A DNA stretch of 34,023 nucleotides from Lysobacterales bacterium (lineage in GTDB: Bacteria; Pseudomonadota; Gammaproteobacteria; Xanthomonadales; SZUA-5), in NCBI GenBank assembly GCA_019187485.1, contig JABAQR010000036.1, positions 1 through 34,023 of the forward strand, given 5' to 3'. This document shows, one piece after another, positions 8,461 to 17,400 of the stretch. The notes beneath the pieces were generated by a model, which was given only the letters and a program-made list of their open reading frames with translations, was not told the DNA's origin and ran no database searches. Made by a program: the position numbers and the translations under genes. Positions within the stretch are counted from its first letter, which is position 1; each line of letters opens with the position of its first letter.

Positions 8461-8479
8461 CGAGTACTGGCGCGAGCAA
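8451..8479 (-). promoter_or_regulatory. Promoter of vapB-vapC-glyS
   Basis: On the minus strand TTGCTC (8479-8474) and TATTAT (8456-8451) are separated by exactly 17 bases, a good sigma-70 type pair for such a GC-rich genome. The promoter lies wholly in the 62-base gap between glyQ and vapB, and its -10 falls inside the left arm of the palindrome. Confidence 0.6.
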
Positions 8480-8484
8480 ATCGA

Positions 8485-9381
<897 letters not shown>

Positions 9382-9413
9382 GCGGATGAGCCGGTGGGTC
9401 GGGCGGGTCGCGG

Positions 9414-9419
9414 AGTATA
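9414..9419 (-). promoter_or_regulatory. Possible -10 box of glyQ
   Basis: TATACT on the minus strand lies 33 bases upstream of the glyQ start. No good -35 hexamer sits at the right distance, so this is only a candidate. The 232-base divergent gap to the acetyltransferase gene shows nothing else recognisable. Confidence 0.35.
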
Positions 9420-9613
9420 CGAGGGCACGGGGGCACGCCATTCGCTCGCCCGGAGCGATGACGCGCATGTCCTTCGGGGCCGGACAGCCAGGGTGAAAGG
9501 CCGTTTCGATTGCGCATGCGCTCCTCCAGCCAGCACCGACTCGCACCATTTCCTCGCGACTTCGTGAAGTATCCGCGCTGGATGGATCGCATCCTTCCGA
9601 CTCGACCGCAGCC

Positions 9614-10276
9614 GTGCACGAACTCGACAACCCATTCTGGAACTCTTTGCGCACGTGCCACCGCGCGGTCGCCATCGGCGGCGAGGGCTGGCTGCGCTAT
9701 CCGCCCGAGTACGCGCCCTTCCTTGGCGCCTGCGATGCCGAGGCCGACCTGGCGACCGCGCTTGCGCCGGGCGAGTCGGTGTACCTGCTGGGCATCGCCC
9801 CGCCGGCGCCCGCTGGTTGGTCGCTGAGCGCCTTCCGCCCGCTCGCGCAGATGGTGCGCGAGCAGCCGATCGAGGTGCCCGCCGGTCCGCCGATCCTCGC
9901 ATTGGGTGAGGCTGATCGTGCCGAGGTGCTGGCCCTGACCGCGCTGGTCTACCCGCACTACTTCCGGGCGCGCACGATGGACATGGGACGCTACTACGGG
10001 ATCCGCGTCGACGGTCGGCTCGCCGCGATCATCGGCGAGCGCCTCGGCACCAGGAGCTGGCGGGAGATGAGCGCGATTTGCACGCATCCGGACTTCCTCG
10101 GGCGCGGCTACGCGCGCCGGTTGACCGCCTGGCTCAGCAACCACACGCTCGCCGAGAGCCGCTGCGCCTTCCTGCACGTCAGCCACGAGAACCCGCGCGC
10201 GAAAGCACTGTACGAACAGCTCGGCTACCGCACGCGCGTCGACATCCCGTTCTGGGCGCTGCGGCGATCAGGCTGA
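9614..10276 (+). CDS. GNAT-family N-acetyltransferase
   Basis: A 220-residue protein. The C-terminal half (about 95-215) is a GNAT acetyl-CoA binding fold of FR47-like type: the acetyl-CoA loop motif appears as [16 protein letters not shown], followed by [20 protein letters not shown], the usual GNAT end. The N-terminal part ([20 protein letters not shown]) matches the layout of small-molecule acetyltransferases of this group, and its substrate cannot be deduced. The start is a GTG at 9614, giving the family-like N-terminus [11 protein letters not shown]; no strong ribosome-binding site precedes it. It is convergent with the next gene, with only 9 bases between the stops, and divergent from glyQ. 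Confidence 0.85.
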   Translation: MHELDNPFWNSLRTCHRAVAIGGEGWLRYPPEYAPFLGACDAEADLATALAPGESVYLLGIAPPAPAGWSLSAFRPLAQMVREQPIEVPAGPPILALGEADRAEVLALTALVYPHYFRARTMDMGRYYGIRVDGRLAAIIGERLGTRSWREMSAICTHPDFLGRGYARRLTAWLSNHTLAESRCAFLHVSHENPRAKALYEQLGYRTRVDIPFWALRRSG

Positions 10277-10291
10277 GGGCCGCCTTCAGCC
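10271..10291. terminator. Hairpin joining two convergent stop codons
   Basis: GGCTGA (10271-10276) pairs with TCAGCC (10286-10291) around a 9-base loop, so the stop codons of the two convergent genes pair with each other. There is no T-tract; it may be a minimal bidirectional terminator or coincidence. Confidence 0.25.
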
Positions 10292-10762
10292 GTCCTTGCG
10301 CTGGAAAGCCGCCAAGCTTTTGGCGGCCTCCGCCTGGACCTTGCCACGCAGGAAACCGCTCCAGCCCAGCAGCAGGCCCGGCATTCCCAGGGCCTGGCGG
10401 CTCCAGCGCCAGAAGTCGAAGCGGTCGATGTGCTCGACGATCAGTCCATCCTTGAAGCGAAACTCGGCGTCGATGAGGTTGTGCACCTTGCGCCCGGTCT
10501 TGCTGAACAGGTATCGCGCCTCCCAGTGCGCGCCACCGCGTTCGCCGTCCGCGCGCACGCCGGAGTAGGTCAGCGAGAATTCCTGCGCACGCTCGCACAG
10601 CATCGTCCACATCGCGCCGATCTGGGCACCATGCAGGTTCGGGAAAGCCGGGTCGGAAAAACGCGCTTCGGCGTGGTAGCAGGTCGCCATTGCCGCACCG
10701 TTGCGGCGCTGGAAGGCTTCGTAGAAACGCGTGATCAAGCTGCGGTGCTGTTCGGCGGACAT
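10286..10762 (-). CDS. NTF2/SnoaL-like protein
   Basis: A 158-residue protein with the alpha+beta cone fold of the NTF2/SnoaL superfamily: an N-terminal helix (HRSLITRFYEAFQRRNGAAMATCY), the strand-loop ARFSDPAFPNLHGAQIGAMW, then EFSLTYSGVRADG, GGAHWEARYLFSKTGRKVHN and FRFKDGLIVEHIDRFDFWRW. Family members are small hydrolases, isomerases or binding proteins; the activity here is unknown. The ribosome-binding site decides the start: GGAGG ends 7 bases before the ATG at 10762 but only 1 base before an in-frame ATG at 10768, so the second is preferred. The C-terminus has a hydrophobic stretch (ALGMPGLLLGWSGFL). The gene is divergent from the Rieske relic. Confidence 0.85.
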   Translation of the reverse strand: MSAEQHRSLITRFYEAFQRRNGAAMATCYHAEARFSDPAFPNLHGAQIGAMWTMLCERAQEFSLTYSGVRADGERGGAHWEARYLFSKTGRKVHNLIDAEFRFKDGLIVEHIDRFDFWRWSRQALGMPGLLLGWSGFLRGKVQAEAAKSLAAFQRKDG

Positions 10763-10819
10763 CGGCATTCCTCCGCGGGGCGACGCTCTCCGAGCATACG
10801 CGGCGGCAGGCCACGTTGA

Positions 10820-11332
10820 ACCGGCGGGTTCCAGCGCGGAGACTGGCTGCAAGCGCAGCCGCTGGCCCAGGCTCATGGCCTCTCGGCCTGCGCCTACACC
10901 GACCCCGCGCTGCAGCAACGCGAGCGCAATGCCATCTTCGCGCGTAGCTGGCAACTGGTCGCGCACGCCGCGCAACTGGCCCGGAGCGGCGACCACGTGG
11001 TCTGCGAAGTCGCCGACACCCCGCTGCTGCTGTTGCGCGGCGAGGACGGCGAGCTGCGCGCGCTGCACAACGTCTGCCGCCACCGCAGCGGCCCGCTGGC
11101 GACCGCGCGCATCGCCCAGTGGCAGGGCCAGGTCTTCGTGGCCCTGTCCGTCGACGCGCCGGACTTCGACGAGTTCATTGCCGGCATCGATGCGCGCCTG
11201 GGCGACGTCGACATCCGCGAACGCGTGCGGCGCGCCTTCGCCAGCGGCTCGTACTCGGTGGGTCGCGTGCATCCCCGGCGCGAACAGGGCGTGCACTGGC
11301 TCCAGGAGTGGTACCGGGCGGCGCTGCGTTGA
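10820..11332 (+). pseudogene. Internally deleted Rieske oxygenase alpha-subunit relic
   Basis: The open frame (170 codons after a stop at 10817) follows ring-hydroxylating oxygenase alpha subunits, but in three blocks. Block 1 (to about 11103) covers the N-terminus and the first half of the Rieske site (FARSWQLVAHAAQ, then HNVCRHRSGPLA). Block 2 (QWQGQVFVAL...FIAGIDARLGD) is the segment that normally follows the second half of the site. Block 3 (RVRRAFASGSYSVGRVHPRREQGVHWLQ) is the usual extreme C-terminus. Missing are the second C-x2-H of the [2Fe-2S] site and essentially all of the mononuclear-iron domain, so about 170 codons remain of a normal 370-390. The frame is kept across both deletions. 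No ATG, GTG or TTG opens the complete frame; CTG at 10847 or an internal GTG at 10997 are the only options. It cannot be a working oxygenase; a new small protein is possible but unproven. Confidence 0.75.
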
Positions 11333-11377
11333 GGCGGGCGGCGTGATTCGTCGCCTCCTGGACCAACCCGGGACTGT

Positions 11378-12076
11378 TCACGACTCCGTATGCAGCCCGC
11401 ACTCGCGCTTGACGCCGCCGAAGCGGGTGTCCTCGGCGCGCATGCCGCTGCCGAGCGGAACCGTCGAGTGGGTGTCGCCGATCGACACGTAGCCGCGCAG
11501 CCACAGCGGGTGGTAGGGCAGGCGGTGGCGGGTCAGGTAGGCGTGCACCTCGCGGTCGGACCAGTCGGCGATCGGATGCACCTTGGCCCGGCCGTGCTTC
11601 CAGGACAGGAAAGGCGTGTCGCTGCGGGTGCTCGACTGGTCGCGGCGCAGGCCGGCGAACCAGGTGCCGGCGTGCAGCTCGTCGAGCGCGCGCTGCATCG
11701 GCTCGACCTTGTTGAGGCGGTTGTAGCGGTCGAGGCCGGCCTCGCCCTGTTCCCACAACTTGCCGAAGCGCGCTTCCTGCCAGGCCGGGCTCATCGCCGC
11801 GCGGTAGGTGCGCAGGTTGAGTTTGAGGCGCTCGCTGAGCTGGTCGACGAACTGGTAGGTCTCCGGAAACAGGTAGCCGGTGTCGACCAGCACCACCGGG
11901 ATGCCGGGCGCGCGCTCGGTGACCAGGTGCAGCATCACCGCCGACTGCGCACCGAAGCTCGACGACAGTACATGCTGGCCGGGCAGCGTGCGCAGGGCCA
12001 GCTCGATGCGGGCGCCAGCGTCGAGCGGCGCGAAGCTGCGGTCGTCGACCAGTCTTTCCGCGAGCACGGCGTTCAT
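11378..12076 (-). CDS. cysH: Phosphoadenylyl-sulfate (PAPS) reductase
   Basis: A 232-residue cytosolic enzyme that reduces PAPS to sulfite with thioredoxin or glutaredoxin. Visible are the nucleotide-binding start [44 protein letters not shown] and the C-terminal redox motif ECGLH near 225-229. The two CC pairs that bind an iron-sulfur cluster in APS reductases are absent ([10 protein letters not shown] stands there), so the PAPS type is favoured. The ATG at 12076 overlaps the cysI stop as ATGA. It is the last gene of the cysJ-cysI-cysH order and converges on the Rieske relic. Confidence 0.95.
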   Translation of the reverse strand: MNAVLAERLVDDRSFAPLDAGARIELALRTLPGQHVLSSSFGAQSAVMLHLVTERAPGIPVVLVDTGYLFPETYQFVDQLSERLKLNLRTYRAAMSPAWQEARFGKLWEQGEAGLDRYNRLNKVEPMQRALDELHAGTWFAGLRRDQSSTRSDTPFLSWKHGRAKVHPIADWSDREVHAYLTRHRLPYHPLWLRGYVSIGDTHSTVPLGSGMRAEDTRFGGVKRECGLHTES

Positions 12077-13734
12077 GCGCTCTCCGCCAGCAGCACGCGG
12101 TCGGCGTAGTCGCCGAAGCTCTCGGCGGTGGCGCGCTCGCGGCGCCAGCGGCCGAAGTCGCGCTCGAGCGTCGCGAGAATCTCGGCTTCGTCGATGTTCT
12201 CGCGGTAGAGGCGGTTCAGGCGCGTGCCGAGGCGGTCGCCGCCGAGGTGCAGGTTGTAGCGGCCGGGCGCCTTGCCGACCAGCGCGACCTCGGCGAGATA
12301 AGGCCGCGAGCAGCCGTTCGGGCAGCCGGAAATGCGCAGGGACAGCGTTTCCTCGGGCACCCCGGCGCGCGCCAGCAAGGCCTGCACCTTGGCGCTGAAC
12401 TCGGCGACGTAGCGCTCGGCCTCGGCCATCGCCAGCGGGCAGGTCGGCAGGGCCACGCAGGCGAGCGCGTCGCGCTCGACCGGACTGCGGTCGAGGCCTG
12501 CGAGCAGCCCGTGTTCGAGTGCGATCCGCTCGATCTCCGGCCGCGCGTGCGCCTCGATGCCGGCAATGACCAGGTTCTGGTTCGGGGTGATCCGGAAGTC
12601 GCCGGCGTGCACGCGCGCGATCGCGCGCAAACCGGAGAGCCAGCGTTCCTCGCCGCGGTCGGCGATGCGCCCGGCGACGACGCGCAGGTTCAGGTGCCAG
12701 CGGCCATCGTGGCCCGGCAGCCAGCCGAAGCGGTCGCCGCGCGCCTCGAAGCGCGGCGGGGCGGCGGGCGCGAACTTGACGCCGCTGCGCGCCTCGACTT
12801 CGGCGCGGAAAGCCTCGAGGCCGACCCGGTCGAGCGTGTACTTGAGGCGCGACAAGCGCCGGTCCTCGCGATTGCCCCAGTCGCGCTGGGTGGTCAGCAC
12901 CGCCTGCGCGACCGCGATTTCCTGCCCGCGCGGGATGCAGCCCAGCAGGCTCGCGGCGCGCGCGTAGGTGCGCGCGTCGCCGTGGGTGGTACCGAGGCCG
13001 CCGCCGACCGACACGTTGTAGCCGGTCAGCACGCCATCGACGATCACCGCCGCATAGCCGAGGTCGTGCGCGTAGACGTCGACATCGTTGTGCGGCGGCA
13101 GCACGAAGGCGGTCTTGAACTTGCGCGGCAGGTAGCTGGGCCCGTACAGCGGTTCGTGTTCGGGCGTGCCGGCGATCTGCTGCTCGTCGAGCCAGATCTC
13201 GTGGTAGGCGCGGGTCTTCGGCAGCAGCGCCTCGCTGAGCGCGACGGCGTCCGCGTAGACGAGCGCGTGCGCCTCGCTCTGCACCGGATTGGCGCTGACC
13301 AGCACGTTGCGGTTGACGTCGCCGCAGGCCGCGATGGTGTCGATCAGGCAGCGGTTGATCGCCTGCATCGTCGACTTCAGCTCATGCTTGACCACGCCGT
13401 GCAACTGGATCGCCTGGCGCGTGGTCAGCCGCAGCGTGCCGTTGGCGTAGCGCTGCGCGATCGCGTCGAAGGCCAGCCACTGCGCCGGCGTCACGATCCC
13501 GCCCGGCGTGCGCGTGCGGATCATGAAGCTGTACTTCGGTTCGAGCTTGCTCTCGGCGCGCTCCTCGCGCAGGTCGCGGTCGTCCTGCTGGTAGCTGCCG
13601 TGGAACTTGATCAGCACCTGGTCGGGCTCGCGCAGGCTGCCGGTGTGCGCATCGGCGAGGCTCTCGACCAGCGTGCCGCGCAGGCCGCGGCTGTCGGACT
13701 TGATCTGTTCGACGGGGGAGAGGGCGGTGGTCAT
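12073..13734 (-). CDS. cysI: Sulfite reductase hemoprotein (beta) subunit
   Basis: The 553-residue subunit that reduces sulfite to sulfide on a coupled siroheme and [4Fe-4S] centre, taking electrons from CysJ. The cluster ligands are complete: C426-x5-C432 (CVALPTC) and C471-x3-C475 (GCPNGC). [14 protein letters not shown] and [11 protein letters not shown] are the substrate and siroheme binding segments, and [14 protein letters not shown] is typical of the NADPH-type enzyme. The start is the ATG at 13734. It lacks a visible Shine-Dalgarno; instead the sequence just upstream is the pyrimidine-rich arm of an inverted repeat. A gap of 204 bases separates it from cysJ, unusually long inside a cysJIH order. 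It is coupled to cysH by ATGA. Confidence 0.96.
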   Translation of the reverse strand: MTTALSPVEQIKSDSRGLRGTLVESLADAHTGSLREPDQVLIKFHGSYQQDDRDLREERAESKLEPKYSFMIRTRTPGGIVTPAQWLAFDAIAQRYANGTLRLTTRQAIQLHGVVKHELKSTMQAINRCLIDTIAACGDVNRNVLVSANPVQSEAHALVYADAVALSEALLPKTRAYHEIWLDEQQIAGTPEHEPLYGPSYLPRKFKTAFVLPPHNDVDVYAHDLGYAAVIVDGVLTGYNVSVGGGLGTTHGDARTYARAASLLGCIPRGQEIAVAQAVLTTQRDWGNREDRRLSRLKYTLDRVGLEAFRAEVEARSGVKFAPAAPPRFEARGDRFGWLPGHDGRWHLNLRVVAGRIADRGEERWLSGLRAIARVHAGDFRITPNQNLVIAGIEAHARPEIERIALEHGLLAGLDRSPVERDALACVALPTCPLAMAEAERYVAEFSAKVQALLARAGVPEETLSLRISGCPNGCSRPYLAEVALVGKAPGRYNLHLGGDRLGTRLNRLYRENIDEAEILATLERDFGRWRRERATAESFGDYADRVLLAESA

Positions 13735-13755
13735 CGGGTGCAGGCGGCTGGGGGC

Positions 13756-13911
13756 AGAAGCGGGGCAAGGGGCAGGAGGCAGGGGGAATGCCGAGTGGCG
13801 ATTCCGGGCCAGGTCACGTGTCGCCTGCGGCGGACGAAGCCTGGACGCGCGAAGGTGCCCGACAGTGCCGACCGGCCCATCCCCCCGCCTCTCGCCTCCT
13901 GCCCCGCTTCT
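13756..13911. repeat. Long inverted repeat, G-rich arms, between cysJ and cysI
   Basis: In the cysJIH direction a G-rich arm (complement of 13881-13911) comes first and its C-rich counterpart (complement of 13756-13786) last. Two exact 12-base words are shared in inverted form: AGAAGCGGGGCA at 13756-13767 with 13900-13911, and GGGGCAGGAGGC at 13769-13780 with 13894-13905. Because the two words overlap in one arm and not in the other, the repeat looks slipped or expanded. Purine-first arm order matches four other gaps in this window. The spacer of about 110 bases shows no gene. Confidence 0.7.
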
Positions 13912-13938
13912 TGCGTTCTCAGGTCCACGTCAGTGCCC

Positions 13939-15699
13939 TCAATACACATCCCGCTGATACCTTCCGCCCGCGGCGAGCGCGTCGAGTTCTTCGCCGGCGG
14001 CGTCGGCATCGATGCCGCGCACGCTCGAAATCGCGGCGACCAGCGCGCGCTCGACGTCGCGTGCCATCCGTTTCGCGTCGCCGCAGACGTACAGGTGGGC
14101 GCCGGCGTCGATCCATGCGACGAGTTCGCGCGCCTGTTCCGCGAGCAGGTGCTGCACGTAGCGGCGCTCAGGCTGATCGCGCGACCAGGCCACCGACAGC
14201 CGCTGCAACTGGCCGCGCTTGAGCGCCTGCAGCCACTCGGTCTGGTACAGGAATTCGCGTTGCAGGTGGCGATGGCCGAAGAACAGCCAGTGACGCCCGC
14301 TCGCGCCGTCGGCGACGCGTTGCTGCAGGAAGGCGCGGAAGGGCGCGACTCCGGTGCCGGGGCCGATCATCACGAGGTCGCGCGCGCCATCGCGCGGCAG
14401 CCGGAAGCGCGGGTTCGCGGCCAGCTCGACCTCGACCTCGGCACCTTCGGCGAGCAAAGCGAGTTGGCCGGAGGCGAGCCCGCTGCGCTCGATGCCGGCC
14501 CCGCGACTCTGCTTCAGCGCGACCGTCAGGTGGATCTCGTCGCCGACGCTCGCCTGCGCCGACGCGATCGAGTAGGCGCGCGGCTTCAGCGGCAGCAGCG
14601 CGGACACCCAGCGCGCCGCGTCCCAGTCGATGCGGCCGGCGGCGAGCAGGTCCGGCACCTGGTGGCTGGCGACCAGCGCATGCCCGCTCGCGCCAAGTGC
14701 ATGCCCGGGATGGTCGGCGAAGATCGCGTCCAGCAGCGCCGGCGACAGCCGCGTCAACTCGCGCCGGCGTGCCAGCCACTCGCGCAGCGGTGCGCGCTCG
14801 CCGGCGTGCTCGACCACGGTCTCGCCATCGAGGCGGGCGCGCTCCAGGAATTCGTCGACCAGCGCCGGCGGGTTGTGCACGCGCACTTCGAGCGCATCGC
14901 CGGGTTCGTGGCGCAGGCCGGCGACGCCGAGTTCGAGATGGCGCACGTCGACCGCACTGTCGCGCGCCGTCAGGCGCTGGTTCGCGAGCAACGTCGCGTG
15001 CACCGTGCGCGCCAGCGGCGCGCTCGCGACGACCGGCCGCAGCACGGTCACATTGGCCGCCGCGTGGCGGCCGATCGCTTCGCTCGCGGCCTGCAGCGTG
15101 GCCTTGCGCCAGGGCGCGGCGCTGGCCTCGATGTCGAGGTCGGCGTCGGCGCGCGCAGCCAGGCGCTGGGCGCCGAGTTCGGCCAGCCGCGCGTCCAGCC
15201 GGCGGCCGATCTCGCAGAATTTCGCGTAGCTGGAATCGCCCAGCGCGAGCACCGTGTAGCGCAGCTCGGCCAGCTTCGGCGCGCGCGCACCGGCCAGTTG
15301 CTTCAGGAACAGGCGCGCGTCATCGGGCGGATCGCCATCGCCCTGAGTGCTGATCGCCACCGCGAGGAAGCGCTCGCGCGCCAGCTCCGCCAGCGAGTAC
15401 TCGGCGATGTTGACCAGGCGCGCGGCCACGCCCTGCGCCTCGGCCTGCTGCACCAGCGCCGTCGCGGCGGCCTTCGCATTGCCGGTCTGGCTGCCGTAGA
15501 GCACGCTCAGCCGCTGCGCCGCCACCAGTTGCGGCTTCGGCGCCGGCGTCGCGCCGCGCGCAGCCGCATGCCCGGCCGCATAGCCGGCGATCCACCACAA
15601 GGCCGCATCGCTGGCGCCGGCGGTCAGTTGCTGCAGCGTCTGCCACTGCTCGGGCGACAGCGGCGAGGGCTGCGCGATCGCTTCCGGGAGACTGCTCAC
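13939..15699 (-). CDS. cysJ: Sulfite reductase flavoprotein (alpha) subunit
   Basis: A 586-residue diflavin reductase that carries electrons from NADPH through FAD and FMN to CysI. Order of parts: an N-terminal extension, a flavodoxin domain starting with the FMN loop GSQTGNAK near residue 70 and [12 protein letters not shown] near 117, a connecting domain, the FAD motif RAYSIASA, the NADP motif [25 protein letters not shown] and the C-terminal [14 protein letters not shown] ending in RYQRDVY. These are all standard for CysJ. The start is a GTG at 15699 ([19 protein letters not shown] matches the family start); no strong ribosome-binding site is seen. It heads the cysJ-cysI-cysH series, with long inverted repeats both upstream and downstream. 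Confidence 0.96.
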   Translation of the reverse strand: MSSLPEAIAQPSPLSPEQWQTLQQLTAGASDAALWWIAGYAAGHAAARGATPAPKPQLVAAQRLSVLYGSQTGNAKAAATALVQQAEAQGVAARLVNIAEYSLAELARERFLAVAISTQGDGDPPDDARLFLKQLAGARAPKLAELRYTVLALGDSSYAKFCEIGRRLDARLAELGAQRLAARADADLDIEASAAPWRKATLQAASEAIGRHAAANVTVLRPVVASAPLARTVHATLLANQRLTARDSAVDVRHLELGVAGLRHEPGDALEVRVHNPPALVDEFLERARLDGETVVEHAGERAPLREWLARRRELTRLSPALLDAIFADHPGHALGASGHALVASHQVPDLLAAGRIDWDAARWVSALLPLKPRAYSIASAQASVGDEIHLTVALKQSRGAGIERSGLASGQLALLAEGAEVEVELAANPRFRLPRDGARDLVMIGPGTGVAPFRAFLQQRVADGASGRHWLFFGHRHLQREFLYQTEWLQALKRGQLQRLSVAWSRDQPERRYVQHLLAEQARELVAWIDAGAHLYVCGDAKRMARDVERALVAAISSVRGIDADAAGEELDALAAGGRYQRDVY

Positions 15700-15787
15700 G
15701 GCCGTCTGGACGTCCGTCGGCTACGGGAGCGTCAAGGTACGCCGACTTGCTGCGCTGCGGAAAATGACGCCGCGGAATATGGAAAGA

Positions 15788-15918
15788 GCGGGGCACGGGG
15801 CACGGGGCACGGGGCACGGGGAGACCTCGGGCCAGGTTGATCCGCCGCTCCGGCTCGAAACCAGATGCGGGACTTGCGTCGGGCAGCAAGCGTGCGAGCT
15901 TGTGCCCCGTACCCCGCT
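15788..15918. repeat. Inverted repeat with (CGGGGCA)n arm
   Basis: The left arm is a tandem array of the 7-mer CGGGGCA, 4.7 copies at 15789-15821. The right arm (15902-15918) complements its first 17 bases with one mismatch and overlaps the stop codon of the RDD gene. In the direction of RDD and cysJ the G-rich short arm comes first and the C-rich array second, 89 bases before the cysJ start. The loop contains a small CAAGC/GCTTG hairpin. Confidence 0.75.
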
Positions 15919-16336
15919 ACTTCGACTCCTCCAGCAACTGCGTGCCGCTCAGGCGGTCGTGCGCGCTCTGACCTTCGCGGTCGAGCAGGCACCACAGCAG
16001 GCCGAGGCCGAACAGGCCGATCGACGCGGGTGCCAGCGCAGCGCGCAGGCTGGCGCGGGCGAGGCTCGGCAGGCGACCGTCGCGAGCGCGCACTTCGAGC
16101 CGCCAGGCGCGTGCGCCGACGCTGCGGCCGATGCGCCACCAGGACAACGCGAAGTAGGCCCACAGCAGTGCGAGCAGGTAGGCTTGGAACCACAGCGCGC
16201 CGGCCGGCACCGCGCGGCCGCCGGTGAAGGGCAGCACCGCGAAGCCCGCCACCATCAACAGGCCGGCGCAGATCAGCGCGTCGTAGACGATGGCGAGCAG
16301 GCGTCTCCACCACTTGGCCGATTCGAGGGTCCGCAT
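15917..16336 (-). CDS. RDD-family membrane protein
   Basis: A 139-residue inner-membrane protein. The RDD signature is seen at both ends: the N-terminal R-R-L-L-A-I-V-Y-D-A-L with the conserved Arg-Asp spacing, and the charged end DREGQSAHDRLSGTQLL, where the DRLSGT stretch is typical. Three hydrophobic segments are visible (about 18-40, 47-68 and 104-122). RDD proteins are linked to ion transport in some bacteria, but this one cannot be assigned a substrate. The start is the ATG at 16336, the first in frame. It shares one base with the TTG start of the divergent xerD gene, so its promoter must lie inside xerD. Confidence 0.85.
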   Translation of the reverse strand: MRTLESAKWWRRLLAIVYDALICAGLLMVAGFAVLPFTGGRAVPAGALWFQAYLLALLWAYFALSWWRIGRSVGARAWRLEVRARDGRLPSLARASLRAALAPASIGLFGLGLLWCLLDREGQSAHDRLSGTQLLEESK

Positions 16337-17277
16337 TGGCGTCGCACATCCGCAAGCAGGTCCGGGACGATAGCGCGCCGGAACCAGGCGAGGCCGATGC
16401 GCGCCTGATCGCGCGCTTCCTCGAACAGGCCTGGGCCGAGCGCGGGCTCGCGAAAGCCTCGCTGGCGAGCTACGGCGCCGACTTGCGTGGCTTCGCCGGC
16501 TGGCTCGCGGCTCGCGGACGCACCCTGGCCGATGCCGACCGCGGTGCGCTGTTCGACTACCTCGCGGTGCGCCATGCCGGCGGCATGCGGCCACGCTCCG
16601 GCGCGCGTCTGACCTCGACGCTGAAACAGTTCGGCCTGTGGATGGTTGAACGAGGCCTGCGCGCGGACGACCCAGCCGCCGACCTCAGCGCACCGAAGCT
16701 GCCGCGCGCGCTGCCGAAGGCGCTCACCGAGGGCGAGGTCGATGCCCTGCTCGCGGCTCCCGACCCGGGCACACCGCTCGGTTTGCGCGACAAGGCGATG
16801 CTGGAACTGCTGTACGCCACCGGCCTGCGCGTCAGCGAACTGGTGTCGCTGCGCGGCGAGCAGATCAGCCTGGCCCAGGGCGTGCTGCGGGTGCGCGGCA
16901 AGGGCAGCAAGGAGCGCCTGGTGCCGCTCGGCGACGAGGCCCAGCACTGGATCGAGCGCTACCTGCTGCAGGCGCGGTCGCTGATTCACGCGCAGCCGCA
17001 GCCGGCGTTGTTCATCACCCAGCGCGGCGCCGCGATGAGTCGCCAGGGCTTCTGGCTGCTGGTCAAGCGCTACGCGGTCGTCGCCGGCGTGCGCGGCCAA
17101 CTGTCGCCGCATACGCTGCGCCACAGCTTCGCCACTCACCTGCTGAACCACGGTGCCGACCTGCGCGTGGTCCAGTTGCTGCTGGGCCACAGCGACCTGT
17201 CGACCACCCAGATCTACACCCACGTCGCCCGCGAAGGGCTGAAGGCACTGCATCGGAAGCATCATCCGAGGGGGTGA
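16336..17277 (+). CDS. xerD: Tyrosine recombinase, XerD type
   Basis: A 313-residue site-specific recombinase expected to act with XerC at dif to resolve chromosome dimers. An N-terminal SAM-like DNA-binding domain spans about 20-110 and the catalytic domain about 125-300. The active-site set is complete: R165, K189, H259, R262, H285 and nucleophile Y294 (LLGHSDLSTTQIYTHV). The length fits XerC/XerD rather than a phage integrase, and XerD is favoured over XerC by overall appearance only. The start is a TTG at 16336 with GAGGG 6 bases upstream. That ribosome-binding site lies inside the opposite RDD coding sequence, so the two genes diverge without any spacer. It converges on the phosphotransferase gene. 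Confidence 0.92.
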   Translation: MASHIRKQVRDDSAPEPGEADARLIARFLEQAWAERGLAKASLASYGADLRGFAGWLAARGRTLADADRGALFDYLAVRHAGGMRPRSGARLTSTLKQFGLWMVERGLRADDPAADLSAPKLPRALPKALTEGEVDALLAAPDPGTPLGLRDKAMLELLYATGLRVSELVSLRGEQISLAQGVLRVRGKGSKERLVPLGDEAQHWIERYLLQARSLIHAQPQPALFITQRGAAMSRQGFWLLVKRYAVVAGVRGQLSPHTLRHSFATHLLNHGADLRVVQLLLGHSDLSTTQIYTHVAREGLKALHRKHHPRG

Positions 17278-17278
17278 T

Positions 17279-17396
17279 GCACGGGGTTCCGGACGCACAA
17301 TGGGCCGGGGCGAAAAACGGCGCCGTGCACCGACCAGGTTATCGGCCGGACCGGCATCGTCGCCAGCGCGTGCGAGCCATTTTCCGTGCCCCGTGC
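17279..17396. repeat. Weak inverted repeat between xerD and the phosphotransferase gene
   Basis: GCACGGGG at 17279-17286 and CCCCGTGC at 17389-17396 are perfect 8-base complements, starting right after the xerD stop and ending just before the stop of the convergent gene. The word is the same GGGGCAC type as the repeat near 15.8 kb. The short arms make this only a possible degenerate member of that group. Confidence 0.35.
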
Positions 17397-17400
17397 CGCT

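Noticed and set aside
15789..15821. Tandem 7-mers as a possible CRISPR or iteron array
   Set aside because: Units are directly adjacent with no spacers, and no replication or cas gene is near; better explained as one arm of the inverted repeat.
12247..15840. A 1197-codon open frame antisense to cysI and cysJ
   Set aside because: Its sequence is a mirror of GC-biased codons of the real genes, with no domain or ribosome-binding site; similar shadows exist opposite glyS, plsB, the ABC exporter and the M28 peptidase.
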